A stretch of 64,000 nucleotides of DNA from Neoceratodus forsteri (taxonomy: Eukaryota; Chordata; Ceratodontiformes; Ceratodontidae): positions 885,108,001 through 885,172,000 of the forward strand of contig CM057456.1 of NCBI GenBank assembly GCA_016271365.2. The letters run 5' to 3'. A program made the translations under genes and the position numbers. This document shows positions 32,436 to 44,453 of the stretch, piece by piece. The notes under the pieces are model-generated. The model was given only the letters and a program-made list of their open reading frames with translations. It had not been told where the DNA came from and did no database searches. The first letter of the stretch is position 1, and every line of letters begins with the position of its first letter.

Positions 32436-34310
32436 TTTCAGGGCATGGGTCCAAGTACTTTATTCCAGGGTCTCAGTGGAGGTTATCACAAATGGGCGTG
32501 CATCTGTGCCCTTTCTGTTGCACTGGGACACTAGACAAGGATGCCCACTTTCCCCACTCCTCTTTATATTAACCTTAGAAGCATTGCTCCAGGCTATTAA
32601 GAACTCCAAAAACATACAAGGAGTGGAAATGGGGGGGGGGGCATAAGGCACTAGCATATGTCATGCTGCTCACCCTCAGGAACACAGCATCATCTATCCC
32701 AGCCCTACTCAAACTGATAGACACATACAGTAGTCTATCAGGGTACAATTAAACATAGCCAAATCCAAATTCATAGCTTCAAATTCCTCAGTCAGGAAGG
32801 AACCTAACTACCCTTGGGGACTATTATATGCCCCACAGGATATCACCTACCTGGGGGTTAAATACCATTGGAACCTCCAGCAGCTAGCAAAGGGCAATAT
32901 ACTACCCCTGCTGGAAGAACTGGATAAGGACATTAGGAAATAGGAACTGCTACACCTCTCCCACTGGGGTAGGGCACAGGCTTTTAAAATGATGGCTGCC
33001 CCCAAATTTCAATACTTACTGGATAACCTCCCCATAGGTATAGACTCAAAGATAATTAAGCAACTCCACACCAAGATTACCTCCTTCTTCTGGGGCAAAG
33101 GGCCAAAACACATAACCTGAGTAAAACTCAGGCACCCCTTAACTAAAGAAGGCCTGAAACTCTGCAACTTTCAGTTCCAAATCATGGCCCACTCCATCCT
33201 CCAAATGGCAAGGACAGCCCTGGGCATGGAGAACTCCCCACCACCACGGTCAGTGGAGTGTGAAGCCTCAGTACTGGGCTAACCCCTGTTGCTGGCAGTA
33301 CAATCCCTAGGAATCCCCAGAGGTTGACAGGTATCACCCACCATTGCTGGAACAGTGGCAGTGTGGAAGGCCTACTGCAAACTAAGCCAATGGGACCTGG
33401 GCTGGGCAAAGTACTACCCATTGTGGCATAACCCAAACCTAACAATTGGGAACAAGCCAATGATAGAGAAGATCTGGGCCAGCAAGGGTCTAAACTACCT
33501 TGGAGACCTCCAACATGGAGAACTACCTGCCATGCTGAGCTTCCAACAAGTGTAAGTTAGATATGGTCTTCCCAAGCACCACTTCTGGAGATTTCTCCAA
33601 GTTAGGCATGCCATCACCAGCACCCTAGGCCCTCACATCTAGGGTAAGGAGTGCAATAGCCTGGACATACTCCTATGGCTGGACAAGGGACAACTCCCCC
33701 ATAGTAGTATCATAGTGTACATGGACACATCCTCAGTCTGCTCCTGGACGGAGCACTCAGACTCATGGAGAAATGGTCCAGAGATCTTGGCCTACACATC
33801 TCTGCACAGGTGTGGAACACTTGCTGGAACTCAGTTAAAAACTCCACCAGGGACACCCAAAATAGGTTCATCCAATTCAAGGTGCTACACAGATGGCATA
33901 GAACCCCACAACAGCTGTTTGACTGGGGTCTCTCACCTACAGATAGATGCTGGAGATGGCATGCAGACTGCAGTACAATCACACATATCCTCTGGGCATG
34001 CCCCTTCTGTCCTCATTCTGGAAATCCATCCAGGACACCCTAAACAGTATATTGTCAATCCAAACACCTCTATCCATGCTACTGGTGATGTTAAAGTATT
34101 ACCTACCCCCGGGAGAAAAGAGATGGCTACTAGGAGCACTGACCACAGCTAAAAGGATTATTCTCAGACACTGGAAAGACAGACAGACCCCAGATCCCTG
34201 TGATTGGACACAGGAACTGGGGAAACTAGCTAGCTATGAAAGAGTCCATCACACTATTATGAATAGGCTACCCCTGTACCAAGCCACCTGGGGATGATTC
34301 CTCGTGTCCC
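32436..34310 (+). pseudogene. Tx1-A ORF2, second half
   Basis: The reading resumes FRAWVQVLYSRVSVEVITNG (32437-32495), FLLHWDTRQGCPLSPLLFIL (RT block B, 32509-32570), LAYV near 32650 where the YxDD box is eroded, then LGVKYHWN-like blocks at 32850-32880. The C-terminus keeps a CCHC-like knuckle: RCWRWHADCSTITHILWACP (33941-33998). Numerous frameshifts. The catalytic YxDD box cannot be read with confidence. Confidence 0.75.
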
Positions 34311-34439
34311 CCTTATGTAAATTACCTGAAGTCATGAGGCTCCTGTGTTATCTGCTTAGGAATGGTGAAGCGGTTCAGAAACATGCTAGCCCACAATGCG
34401 ACCCAGAACCCCAAGGGGTTCATTGTCACCCATGAGACC

Positions 34440-34770
34440 ATTCTCTGACAAAGACCTAGTGTCTCTTTGGGCACCTGTCCTGCTTGATTACTACTGTCTA
34501 ATCCTGCTTAAGCCTGCCATTGCCTCCTCAAGACTATAACCATTGTCTAATCAATGTAGGAGCTACATTCCTGATTGCAAAAATGTACTATTGTGACCTT
34601 TGATTGTAACTATGTCCTAGTATAACCTCCATGCTCTGTAATTTGCTTGTATATGCATTTTATGATCATCTGTCTTATGTTTTGTATACTGTCTTGCTGA
34701 TGTGGAGTCTTTGTAAAGGAGTCTCTGACTCAAAGGTTTGCAATTCCGATATGTTTAAATAAATAAATAT
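34440..34770 (+). mobile_element. LINE 3' tail after Tx1-A
   Basis: The tail reads 'gatgtggagtctttgtaaag', then 'tctctgactcaaagg' and ends in (AAAT)n at 34755-34770. It closely resembles the 3' tail of L2-D (31558-31625). It could be the real 3' UTR of Tx1-A or an L2-like 3' fragment abutting it; the sequence does not decide. Confidence 0.6.
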
Positions 34771-35454
34771 GTTATAAGATGCTTGGTAAACACACAGAAA
34801 CACATCTGGAACAATCTTCCCCATAGGTATGGGGTAGGAACAGGGGCAATGTGCAATCCCATAATGATCCACAGTGCTCTGAATGATCCTGAAGGTGATG
34901 GAATAGGCTTGGGGCCTAATACTATAGCCGCCCAGGTATCACAAGGATTATCTGTTTGCTACTATTTTTTTGTTGCAGGTTTTAAAAAAACTGTAGTGTG
35001 TACAATATATATGAGTTATAAATCTGTCTGATTTCTTTACATATGTCTTAGCCTGTTAATCCAAGGGTATTCACCTGGCCAGGACTGTATACTTTAGATG
35101 TTGCAAAACGGTTTGTGCCATACCAGATTGCCAATTGCTTGTCAAACCTAAACTTTTAAATAATAAAAACTATTAATTGTGTACCCCCCCCCCCAAAAAA
35201 AAAAATCATGTAAATTCTGGCAGAACAGGACAGTTTTCCCTGCAAATGAAACTGGAAGATGTTTGGAATATGCTTCAACTACAAAAAGTAAGGTCAAATG
35301 TTTTGCCTGACTTTGCTGTGTGGCTACGTTAAATCAGGTTGCTACCCCAACTTATTTGGCTTCTGACATAAATGTGTGACAAACTGGGTTAGAGAAATAT
35401 AAATCAAGGTTCTCTGTTCACAGGTTTTTTGGGCTTTACTAACCCAATACTTAC
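34771..35454. other. Probable MOCOS intron, no further feature
   Basis: A C run next to an A run (35187-35209) is the only notable simple sequence. No coding could be recognised on either strand. Confidence 0.5.
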
Positions 35455-35571
35455 CTGCAGATTTTTTTTAACATCATCATTGCTGATTTCCAAGTGTTGC
35501 TGACAAGCTCCAGTGTTGCAAAAACAGCCAGTGCGGAACTGGATGCTGTAAAGGTGTGCAAGGTTGTCCAC
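35455..35571 (-). CDS. MOCOS: MOCOS exon (molybdenum cofactor sulfurase, active-site cysteine region)
   Basis: MOCOS is a PLP-dependent enzyme that takes sulfur from cysteine and puts it on the molybdenum cofactor of xanthine dehydrogenase and aldehyde oxidase. The 117-bp exon encodes 39 residues in phase 0 at both ends. Its core RTGCFCNTGACQQHL carries the three conserved cysteines C-x-C-x4-C; the middle one corresponds to the persulfide cysteine (Cys430 in plant ABA3). It begins VDNLAHLYSIQF and ends NDDVKKNLQ. Minus-strand splice signals are good: acceptor TTCTTGCATAG before GTGGAC, donor CTGCAG|GTAAGT. No stop or frameshift. The neighbouring exons (upstream to the right, downstream to the left) were not found, so they lie outside or in stretches where I failed to recognise them. 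Confidence 0.92.
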
Positions 35572-35929
35572 CTATGCAAGAATAACAAAGAAAGATTGAT
35601 TTCAATAGGGTATTATACTCACTTACTATTGTAAAGAGGTATGATATTTTATTTTGGGTGCCTGTCCTGCCCAAGTTCATATAGCCATTGAGGTATTTTT
35701 CTCAGTTTCAGAAATTAGCTAAAACAAAACTTACTGCCCTTGGATATGGCTGTTAATAAGATATTTTAAGAAGCCAAACAGTTAAACAGTAACACATTTC
35801 TTTCTTTTGCTAACACTTGCATCATCACTGACCATGTACCTGATCAGAAAGTTTGTGGTTAACAGAAGGGTCTGTACCCACAAATAAGGTAAGGCCAGTT
35901 AGGGAGTTTATATTATTAAAGCCCAATGA

Positions 35930-36200
35930 AAGCAACAGGGGAAAAGAAAGACGGGCCTGATAGGAAGTGAAGGAAGAAAGAGGAACAGAGACAGCAAGAG
36001 AGAAAGTGCAAGGGAAGAAAAAATATTACTGACAGGAATCTCAGAGACAAGGGTTGGGGAGATAGATGCATTATAAAGAAATGTGAGGACAAAGCAGAAA
36101 GAAAAAGACAGCAGAGCTAAGAGTCTCAGGGATATAGGAGAAAGACAGGCAGAGTGGCAGACAGACAAGCAGAGACAGAGAGAGAGAGGGGAAAGCCAAG
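35930..36200 (+). repeat. Purine-rich low-complexity tract
   Basis: The plus strand is dominated by A and G (agag, gaaag, gagag words), with 'agagacagagagagagag' near 36170-36190. Such strand asymmetry is typical of decayed GA-rich simple sequence. Confidence 0.7.
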
Positions 36201-37187
36201 ATAATAATTTTGGGACTGGATAGGTCAGCATGTCAGCAGTGAGTTATGGAGTCTTTCATATCCAGGTCATTAGTTTAAACTAGACTCAGGTTGGTATAAG
36301 CTGATGGCTATTTGGCGGCTTATGTAAAATGAGTAATAATAGAATTACAAAATAACATATATCCCAATAACATTGCACTTCATGGGAAGTATGTACACAT
36401 CACCATGAAATAATTCAGATTGGTTCTGATTTAAGCAGGAGGGTATGGTGTCAGATGGCCTATCATTTGTTCTGAAAAGACTGAGAACAGAAGACACAGA
36501 CATGTGTTTTCACCTTCTCAGTATTCATTGATGTTCCTAATCAGTATCTTGGCCCAGTGAAAGGGGTTATAATAGATTATTAGGCATTTTTCTGGTGGCT
36601 TCTAAATGTCATTCTGCACACAGAATGGTATTAACTTGACATTTTCAGATCATAAGTAAAGCAGGGGAAGCTCTGTTTGCAAAGTGCCTTTTCCCAAAGG
36701 CTCAGGATGCTGTACATACTATTTAAAACAATTCACAATACATAAAGCAAATGAAACACAACAAGAATAAAATATAACTAATGGATGCAATTACATAAAA
36801 CTATTGATGTTAGAACCACTCAGAATAAATTGGGACATGCAGAAAGTTTTTTTTGTGGTGACCATGGAACCCACTTCAAAAGTAACATCTTTCCATTTGT
36901 TAACTTTTTCGGAGCAGCACTGAGGGAGATATGGTGGGACACCACTGGGAAGAGTGTGCAGGAAGTTTTAAGTTGGTCTGTTTGATTAACAGGAATAAAG
37001 GGCTTAGACAGGTACAGTAGCTTACATGAAGATTAAGCATTTAGTTCACAAAACAAGCTACTGTTATTAAAATATATGAAAATAAAACTCTGAATAGGGT
37101 TGCAAGGACACCCGGGGGCTCTGGTGACATCATACTACTATATAGTGTATAGTGGAGCATTGTTGTGGATGGAAATCCATCCCTTTC

Positions 37188-37258
37188 AAAATGTTGTTGT
37201 ACCACAGTTCAAAGGTCATGGAACATGAATGTACCACACTGTGGTACAACAACATTTT
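37188..37258. repeat. Perfect 21-bp inverted repeat (hairpin)
   Basis: The 21-bp arm starting 'aaaatgttgttgtaccaca' at 37188-37208 pairs perfectly with 37238-37258. The loop is 29 bp. It may be a small MITE remnant or a hairpin transcript; no coding. Confidence 0.85.
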
Positions 37259-38071
37259 CAGAACCTCTAGAGGCTGCATGATCCATACTGGCTTCAAACC
37301 ACAGGATCAACCAGAGAGTAATATTGGAGGTGGCAGCAGCACGATCACGCAAACCATCATTTGGCAGACACAGGATCAACCAGATATGAAAACAAAAAGC
37401 ATGTTCAACCAGATAATTTTACTTTTAGACAAAAATACATTGCAGGATCAAACAGATATGTAAAATTACTCACAAAATCAAACAGGATTCCTCACCGTAA
37501 CACTTCTCTCGCTTAGTGAGAAACATGGCCACCAATGTTTTGGTTTTTTTAAATCCCTCCCAAACACAGCTAACAACCAATAGAAACCCATGCTTTAGAT
37601 GCATGGATGTTTGCTCACAAAAAAACACACCAGGGATCCTAGCAACCAGCCTTAAATCCTGGACTAAAATGCAGCAACAACAATTACTTTTTCTACAAAA
37701 AAAAAAATGTCAATGATTTTTATGGACACTATACACTACAACAAATAGTGGATGAGCAGCCTCATGCAAATCTCTTAACTGTTCTCATTTTACCCCTCAA
37801 AATTGCTCTGTCTCTCATTTGTCCCTCGAGGATAAGGTACTTTTCACACAGAGAATGTGTTGTACATTTAAACTTTAATGCATAAATGTGTAAAATTCTA
37901 AGATTCTAACTCACAAATAACCCTTCTACAAGTAAACATAATGCTTTCCACTGTGTTCTGAGCTTGTATTCCCATGTTTGAATATGTGTCCCTCATTATG
38001 AGGATCAGGGTCCCTCATTTTGAGTGTCTGTGTCCTTCATTTCAGTGATGAAAGGTTGAGAGGTATGACCT

Positions 38072-38192
38072 CATGCCCAACCAGCCTGCTGTGCCATCTC
38101 AGGGTTCTGATGACATCAGACCTCTCAAGCTTTGCTCTCAAGGTCTGATGTCATCAGAACCCCTCTGTGGCACAGCAGGCTGGTTAAGCATG
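38072..38192. repeat. Strong 121-bp hairpin
   Basis: The 21-bp inner arm 'ggttctgatgacatcagacc'+t (38103-38123) pairs perfectly with 38141-38161, and outer arms 'aaccagcctgctgtgcca' (38079-38096) pair with the reverse at 38168-38185. Only a few bases are unpaired between. A loop of about 17 bp contains 'ctcaagctttgctctca'. Confidence 0.9.
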
Positions 38193-39099
38193 GTTGCCCA
38201 TCCACTATTCTCTAAGTTTCACTCTTATTGTTCTGTGCTGTCATTAAAATCCCTTGGTGACTTAACATCGAGAATAATGTATGGGTAGCACTGTGTAATG
38301 AGCTTTTTACAAAACCAAGGTGTGTGATACCACATAAACCAAGAGACCAAAAGTTGAGTGGTTTATATGGGTATTACACACTGAAGGTGTATATGAGCCA
38401 ATGCTGTGTGTTTAGATTTGTGAGGAGGGTAAGCTGTGGCTGTAGAGTGCAAGGCTATTTGCGTTACACCTACTAAGGTGTACCATGTAGTGTGTAATGT
38501 AAAAAAGCAGTCACTGGTTTCAAGTTGTAATCATCTCTAACCAGTTATTATAATCCTGTTCATAACAGTCAGAGATTAATAATCTTTCTAAGTTTGGGAA
38601 GCAAAGCCTGGTAAGGACAGGAAGAGTAGGGGTTGCTGGGGCGATAAAATGTTCACAATGTGATTAAGGGCACACTATGAATGAAAATTAAGTTGCATTG
38701 CTTTGCAATGTCTGATTAAATAATTGGTAATATCACCAGAATTCATAAAATGTACAAACAAATTCACATCTTTTAAACCATCATGCTACTTTACATATCA
38801 ATACAATAAAGTAGTATCAGTACCTTCCTTGATACAAAAAACAGTATTGGTACAATGTAGTTGCCATCTTTGTATGTGCTGCAACTAAAACATATCTATC
38901 CATAATACACTCAAAATAGTATTAATACATATAATATAGTATCCGCACATACACAGTATCATTAGGACTGATTCTTAATTACCTGACTAGGAGCTTTCAT
39001 TAAACAAAAATTATATCTCTATCCCTTACAGTTCCAAAGTCAGACATTTCAGAAGGTAAATTCTTTAAAAAGGAATGACGTTGGAACTGTTATGATAGA

Positions 39100-40420
39100 A
39101 ACTTTATTCTTTTTTAAATGAAAGCATGGAGCCAGCTAAGTTCACGCATTCAATATGTGATATTCCTACATCTTCCATATATCGAGGAACTGATGAAAAA
39201 ACTCAGGCAGAGACTTGGCCTCTTTAACAGAATCAAAAATCTGCTCACCCAGGATGAAAAGAAGAGGCTAGCACTCACCACATTCCTATCATTGCTGGAC
39301 TATGCTGACTTCTTGTACTGCCATGGCCCTGCTGCACTAGCCAAACTAGATACTCTATATCATAGAGCCATAAGATTCGTCACTGGTGCTCCATATTCTA
39401 CACACCACTGCTCCCTATATGCTGCAGTAGGGTGGCCATTCCTTGCCTATAGAAGACAGAAAAATGCCGCTTTCTGGATGTACAGAGCAATCACTAAAAA
39501 ACTCCCTCTATACATATCAGATTTTCTTCCACTAAGTGTGGTAGGTAAGTATGCCCCAATAACTGCCTCCACTAAGTGTGGTAGGTAAGTATGCCCTGAG
39601 AAATGCCTCCTATATCTCACTTACTATACCCAAAGTCAAATTGCATTTTGGTAGCTCATCCATAAGCTACGCTCTACCATACTATGGAATAACTTACAAA
39701 AATCCTTGAAACTGGTCCACCCTATCAATTTCTCAGCATTCAAAATACTTTATGCATGCTCTGTCAAGGAGTCTTGTAACTGCTTCCCGTGATTAGTACT
39801 GTGTCCTCCTGCATATGTTATCTACCACACCCCCTTCCTCCTCCCTCTCTATAGATACCCAAATTGTTGAACAGGTGCTCCATATTGGAGTCAGTAAATA
39901 TTCCTCTGATGGTCACCAATTGTCCCCTAACTTCAGAAGCTCACTATACTGGTCCCCTTCTTTTTCAAGAATCCTTGTGCTTGCCTTCCTTTTCCCCCTT
40001 ATCTATGCTTCAAGCCTACCTCCACATTATCTTCATTTGTTTTAACCCTCCATGCCACTCGCACAAGGCTTTCATCAAATTACATGTAAATGTTATGCTA
40101 CTCTAGGTACCCACCTGTGTTACTTCAGCATTATACTGTCCCTTGTCTTATTACCTGAATGTTCTTACTCTTCCTTATACTTATGTGAGCATTACTTGCC
40201 CTATATAATCTAATCTATATAGTGTATACTTATTCTGTATATTCTCATGTATATTGTGTGTGCAATCTATGTTCTGAACATGAACGTGTATATACTGTTA
40301 ATATAACTTTAATATGTGTACTGAATATGTATACTGTCCAGGTCCACCTTGAAAATGAGTTTTTTCTCAATGGTGTTTCGCCTGGTTAAATAAAGATTTT
40401 GAGTGATTGATTGATCAATA
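39100..40420 (+). mobile_element. L2-like LINE 3' half (L2-E)
   Basis: The frame 39118-39588 reads the C-terminus of an L2-like ORF2: LGLFNRIKNLLTQDEKKRLA, LLDYADFLY, DTLYHRAIRFVTGAPYSTHH, LPLYISDFLPL. After it, fragments to about 39790 continue as WNNLQKSLKLV. The 3' end has 'ccaggtccaccttgaaaatg' and 'ctggttaaataaagatttt' followed by GATT copies (40338-40415), the same terminus as at 1115-1186. No RT catalytic block is included. Confidence 0.85.
39528..39607 (+). repeat. 40-bp tandem duplication in L2-E
   Basis: The phrase 'ccactaagtgtggtaggtaa' occurs at 39529 and again at 39569, a period of 40 bp. It duplicates the end of the coding region. Confidence 0.85.
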
Positions 40421-40840
40421 TGTAAAAGGAAAAATGGTCCAAAAATATTTTAAATTATCCTTCTGTTTTTAACAATATATTAAACTGACATGTACAGAGG
40501 ATCTCACTAGGATGCAATTTTATACTGCAGAATTCTGCACAAGAGTCACTGCAGGAAGCAAGGCAATTTCAATTGCAGATAATCCCTTTTGTCATGCAGG
40601 AATCTTTGACACCGTGTTGCATTCTGGCGGGCTCAACAGTATAGATGTGTTTTAACACAGGAGAACTGCATTGTTCTCATCTATTCATGCTGATCAGACT
40701 CCAAGCATTCATTGAAGAAAATCTTAAGTTTCTAAGCCTAACAGATCAACAGTTACTGTTTTATAAATACAAATCTGAACAGTATAAATGATTACAAAAC
40801 AATAGTTCTGAAAATGGTCTGAAGATATTGGTGCTTGTTC
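40421..40840. other. No assignable feature
   Basis: AT-rich, no coding or repeat signal recognised. Confidence 0.45.
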
Positions 40841-41465
40841 AGGAAAACTACACCCTCATATCTTGTAAATTTTATCTGTTTCTATGTCAACAGACAACTC
40901 TTTTCATGTTGCTGTTAGAGATGTGTGCAATTGCTTTAGCTTTTTTCACACTTCATACTAGGTCCTGCAACTATCCTGGGGGTCTCCGTTTGCTGGTTGT
41001 TGAAATCTCATTGTCCCTGAGAACTGCATTAGCATATGAGAACATGATGTGTAATCACCCTTTAGACTCCATGGTATGCCTGTCTGCTTAGTTAGACTTC
41101 AAAGAAACAAGGTATGAAACACCACATTTACCTTTGTTAGCTGTGCAAACTGTCTGAGTTTAATGCAGGGTTTTTCCATTTAAACTGCATTCAACGTATG
41201 TGTTTCCAGAGAGTTTTTGCAAGGTATTTGTTCTTTCAGTATAGAGATACAGGGTATAAATGGGTAATCTGGCATCATGGTCTCATATGCTAATGCAGCT
41301 CTCATGGACAATGAGATTTCAACAACCACGAAATGGAGACTCCTAGGGTAGTCACAGGGAAATAAACTAAAGAAAACACATATAGCCCTACCAGCTACAA
41401 GAAAAGAGTTGTCTGTTGACATGGAAACAAATAAAATTTACATGATATGAGGGTGCAGTTTTCCT
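40841..41465. mobile_element. Foldback DNA element, ~300-bp inverted arms
   Basis: The ends are 'aggaaaactacaccctcata' (40841) and its near-reverse complement ending at 41465. The arms pair through 'ctttagcttttttcac', 'gttgttgaaatctcattgtcc' split as 'gttgttgaaatctc' and 'attgtcc', and 'gcattagcatatgaga' (about 41025-41040 with 41283-41297). The centre lies near 41140-41160. It has no ORF of note and looks like a non-autonomous terminal-inverted-repeat element. Confidence 0.8.
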
Positions 41466-42719
41466 TTAAGATTAAACACATTCTTTTCTAGTTCCATATG
41501 CCACAGTACCAGTCCAGGTCCTTGTAGTCAGGTGTCTATATTAGAAAACCATCAATACTATTGACCCTAACTATTGCATTGGTGGTCATGTGAGAAATTA
41601 AGGATTAAATGAATTTGTTTTTTGAAATACAGTACCCTCATGTACAAAATGGTCACAGCACTGTGACCCTCTATGATGACCTGCCAAATGGATAAACAGA
41701 AGACTTCAATGTCTGGTTCTGCCATTTAGCATCTTTCATCCACAGTAAATTAACTACAAAAACATATAAATGAATAAAATAAATAAATATGATGGGAGAA
41801 ATAGGTTTTGTTGTGGAACAGGGGAGATTGGACTAGGAGCCCCAAACAGAGGTAACAAAAGTATAACACAGAAAGAGCAGTGAAGAAAAAGGAGTCAGAG
41901 TAGTAGTGGGCAGGCAGGGGCCTGATGCACTGACAAAAGGTACACTAACAGGGTGGAATAACGTAATGAAAAATAAAAAAAACTCGTACAGGCAAGAAGA
42001 CAAACATAGTGAGAAAGAAGGTAAGAAAAAGAAGGAAAAGGTCCATGTGGGAGACAGATGGCAAGAAAATCTACCAGTAGTAGCCCAAGTGGCAGAATCT
42101 GACAAACCAGAGAGACATGGGCAGCTCCAGGGATAGATTACATCCATGCCATAGTGTAACCTACCATTAAGACCCCCCCCCACCATGATGGAGTATATTG
42201 ACAGCATTAGATGTTCTAGTGCATACTGCAGTGACATTATTCCCAGGACATTTTTTTTCCCAATGTATATACAGTATAATAGTGTCTTGTGAGTTTTTAG
42301 ATATACCATTTACCTTTTCTTTTAAATTTCAACTCAAACATTTGTCACTATCACATTCTGTCTTGCAAACACTCAAGAGTTTCTTTGGCAGGCATGCCTG
42401 CTTTCTCACTGTGATGTCACTCTGGAAAGCTTAATGTTTGCTACTGAATATTTAGCTGAGCATATTTTAAGTCTATCCCATTTCTTACAAGGTCATAAGG
42501 ACTGCAAGGACAGATCCTATTATCATGCTGCACATCCTCTGGGTTAAATGTGACAGTAAGAAACAAGCATTTGTCAATGCCGAACATTGGCTGCTTGTTA
42601 AACATTTTGTTTTTTTGCAATACTGACCCCACATTTTGAAGATACTTGTTTTAGGATTTGCCTTATAGACATTACATGTGCCATTTGTAGTATATTGGCC
42701 AAAATATCATTTTGCACTA
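41466..42719. other. No assignable feature
   Basis: There is a purine-rich run on the plus strand (41860-42060) and a C run (42172-42181). A 158-codon open frame on the minus strand (41833-42309) is pyrimidine-driven (Phe/Leu/Ser-rich), has no domain and is not called as a gene. Confidence 0.45.
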
Positions 42720-43222
42720 GAGGTGTGAAAACACATCTTGTCCAGGATTTTAAAAATGAGTCAAAATATTGAAAAATGAGTGAAGTTATGAGTGAACATT
42801 TAAATGGTGTAATGTTCAATCATTACACAGGTATTTTGCCATATTTGTACACCAATTGTTCAGCACAGCCTTCCTATTAGCTCACCTAATGAACGCAGTA
42901 GGTGAACATTTTCAAATCTCTGACAAAACAGCATTTCATGCGACAGGTATGAAAAAACCCTTTTTGGCTAGGACTGTAATAATGACGGCAGTCACATTCA
43001 TGAGTCTCTGTGAAAAAATGGCAATGTTGAAAATTTGGGGTCAAAATATTGAAAATGACCAAAGTTTCAAGGCTGTGTTTGCAAACTTCAATGTTGGCTC
43101 ATAACTTTGTTGTATTTTAACATTTTTATGCCACATTTTCAATATAGCCTTCTTATGACCTCACCTCATGAACAAAAGTGGGGAAAATTTTCAACTCTTG
43201 CCTGAAAGGTGATTTCGCACAG

Positions 43223-44453
43223 TGGCCCAGATATTCAAACTGCGACAGGCTGTGGCGCAAGCCTGTGTGCTGCTCAAATTTGTTGCGCAAGGGTGTGGCC
43301 AGGGCAATATTCAACGGAGCTGCGCTATGGCGCAACTGCTTTGAATATTGCACCCTGGCCACCCCCACTGTGCATGGTGCAGTGGCACTGCACCAGTGCA
43401 AGTGGTCAGAGTGGAGCACTGAGATGCGGTGGCGCAAGTGCCATTGCGCCATGCACAGCACCTGTGATATTCAAGGGGTGACATGCAAATGGGGCCATCA
43501 TTTATGCAAGGTGCAGGGGCCATTTGCATCTGATTCAAAACCCCATTTGCATACCATTAGCATGCAGGTGCGCGATCCTGATGACTTGCACCTGGCGCGC
43601 TGCCAGGCAGCAGCCATCAGGGACTGACGCCCCCTGCAGCCCGATCGCAGGACGCCCCGTAAGGGACAAAGAACGTCTCTTATCCCTGGTGGTCCAGTGG
43701 ACCGCGATTAGCCCGATCGCGGGCATCACTGTATCCCTTCCAAAGTCCAATATCCCTGGTGGTCCAGTGGACTGCGATTAGCCCGATTGTGGTCATCAGA
43801 CATCCCCCCCAAAGTCCAATATCCTTGGTGGTCCAGTGGACTGCACGGAGCCGCATCACGGGCGTCATTCCTCACCCCCCAAAGTCCAAATCCCTGGTGA
43901 TCTAGTGGACCCCCACCCCACCCACACTGAGCCCCACCACCCGCTCCCCCATCAGCGGCAAGCAGCAGCACCCCACCGCCTGCTGACTGACAGCTCGGTA
44001 GAGCTACGCCCATTGGTTCAGAGCATGAGCCAATGGTGCAGCCCATACCGTACTAGTCAGTCCAGATATGTGAATGAAATGGTGCGGCGGAAACAGGTGA
44101 TGGCCACCCACGGTGGCAGCTGCTGTGTTGCACCCTGCAATCGGCAGCTCACCTGTGGTCAGCTCTCCGACTGTTCCTGTTTTTTTTTTTAGGCGTAGCT
44201 TTGTGCAGGGGGCGCGGGTGGGGAGTTGCCTGCACCTGCACAACTCTGCACGGCCCAGGCTGAATATCGGGCTGTGCAGTTTATGCATGGCACGCCCCTA
44301 CCTGTGCCTGCATACATTACTGATGTGCCCCAGCACATCGGGATTTTTGCGGCGCACTTTTCCCTTTTAAATATCGCACCGGGGTGCATCAGTGGGTTGT
44401 GCATGGCGCAACACCATTGCGCCATGCGCAACCCTTTTGAATATCTGGGCCCA
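43223..44453. mobile_element. Modular inverted-repeat DNA element, copy 2
   Basis: Ends are inverted: 'ggcccagatattcaaa' at 43224-43239 and its reverse complement at 44437-44452. The interior has a left arm rich in 'ggcgcaa' words, a four-copy 69-bp array (43680-43930), a middle part with 'cccattggttcagagc', and a right arm. Outside, 'aaaggtgatttcgca' (43205-43219) and its complement (44458-44472) form another inverted pair belonging to the target repeat. No transposase. Confidence 0.75.
43680..43930 (-). repeat. 69-bp array, four copies, inverted relative to copy 1
   Basis: 'ggtccagtgga' starts at 43691, 43761, 43830 and (as 'gatctagtgga') 43899. Each unit contains 'aaagtccaatatccctgg' and a 'cccgatcgcgggcat'-like part. 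The arrangement mirrors 17160-17480. Confidence 0.9.

Larger units (their letters stand above)
24690..34440 (+). mobile_element. Tx1/L1-like LINE (Tx1-A), split by L2-C
   Basis: ORF1 (24709-25300), ORF2 endonuclease and first RT half (25309-27140), then after an insertion (27141-32435) the second RT half and the C-terminal zinc knuckle (32436-34310). The reading across the insertion joins the KTLEDFNF segment to FRAWVQVLYS, the expected next block of an L1-type RT. The 5' UTR is missing or not recognisable. Many stops and frameshifts. Confidence 0.8.
35572..39099. other. Mostly single-copy intron
   Basis: No LINE coding is visible. Notable items are a purine-rich tract (35930-36200) and two strong hairpins (37188-37258, 38072-38192), each listed separately. 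Near 36690-36790 the text 'aaggctcaggatgctgtacat' followed by an A-rich run resembles a LINE 3' end on the minus strand, but it is too short to classify. Confidence 0.5.

Noticed and set aside
41833..42309. 158-codon open frame on the minus strand
   Set aside because: Phe/Leu/Ser-rich composition mirrors a purine-rich plus strand; no domain, homologue or splice context was recognised.
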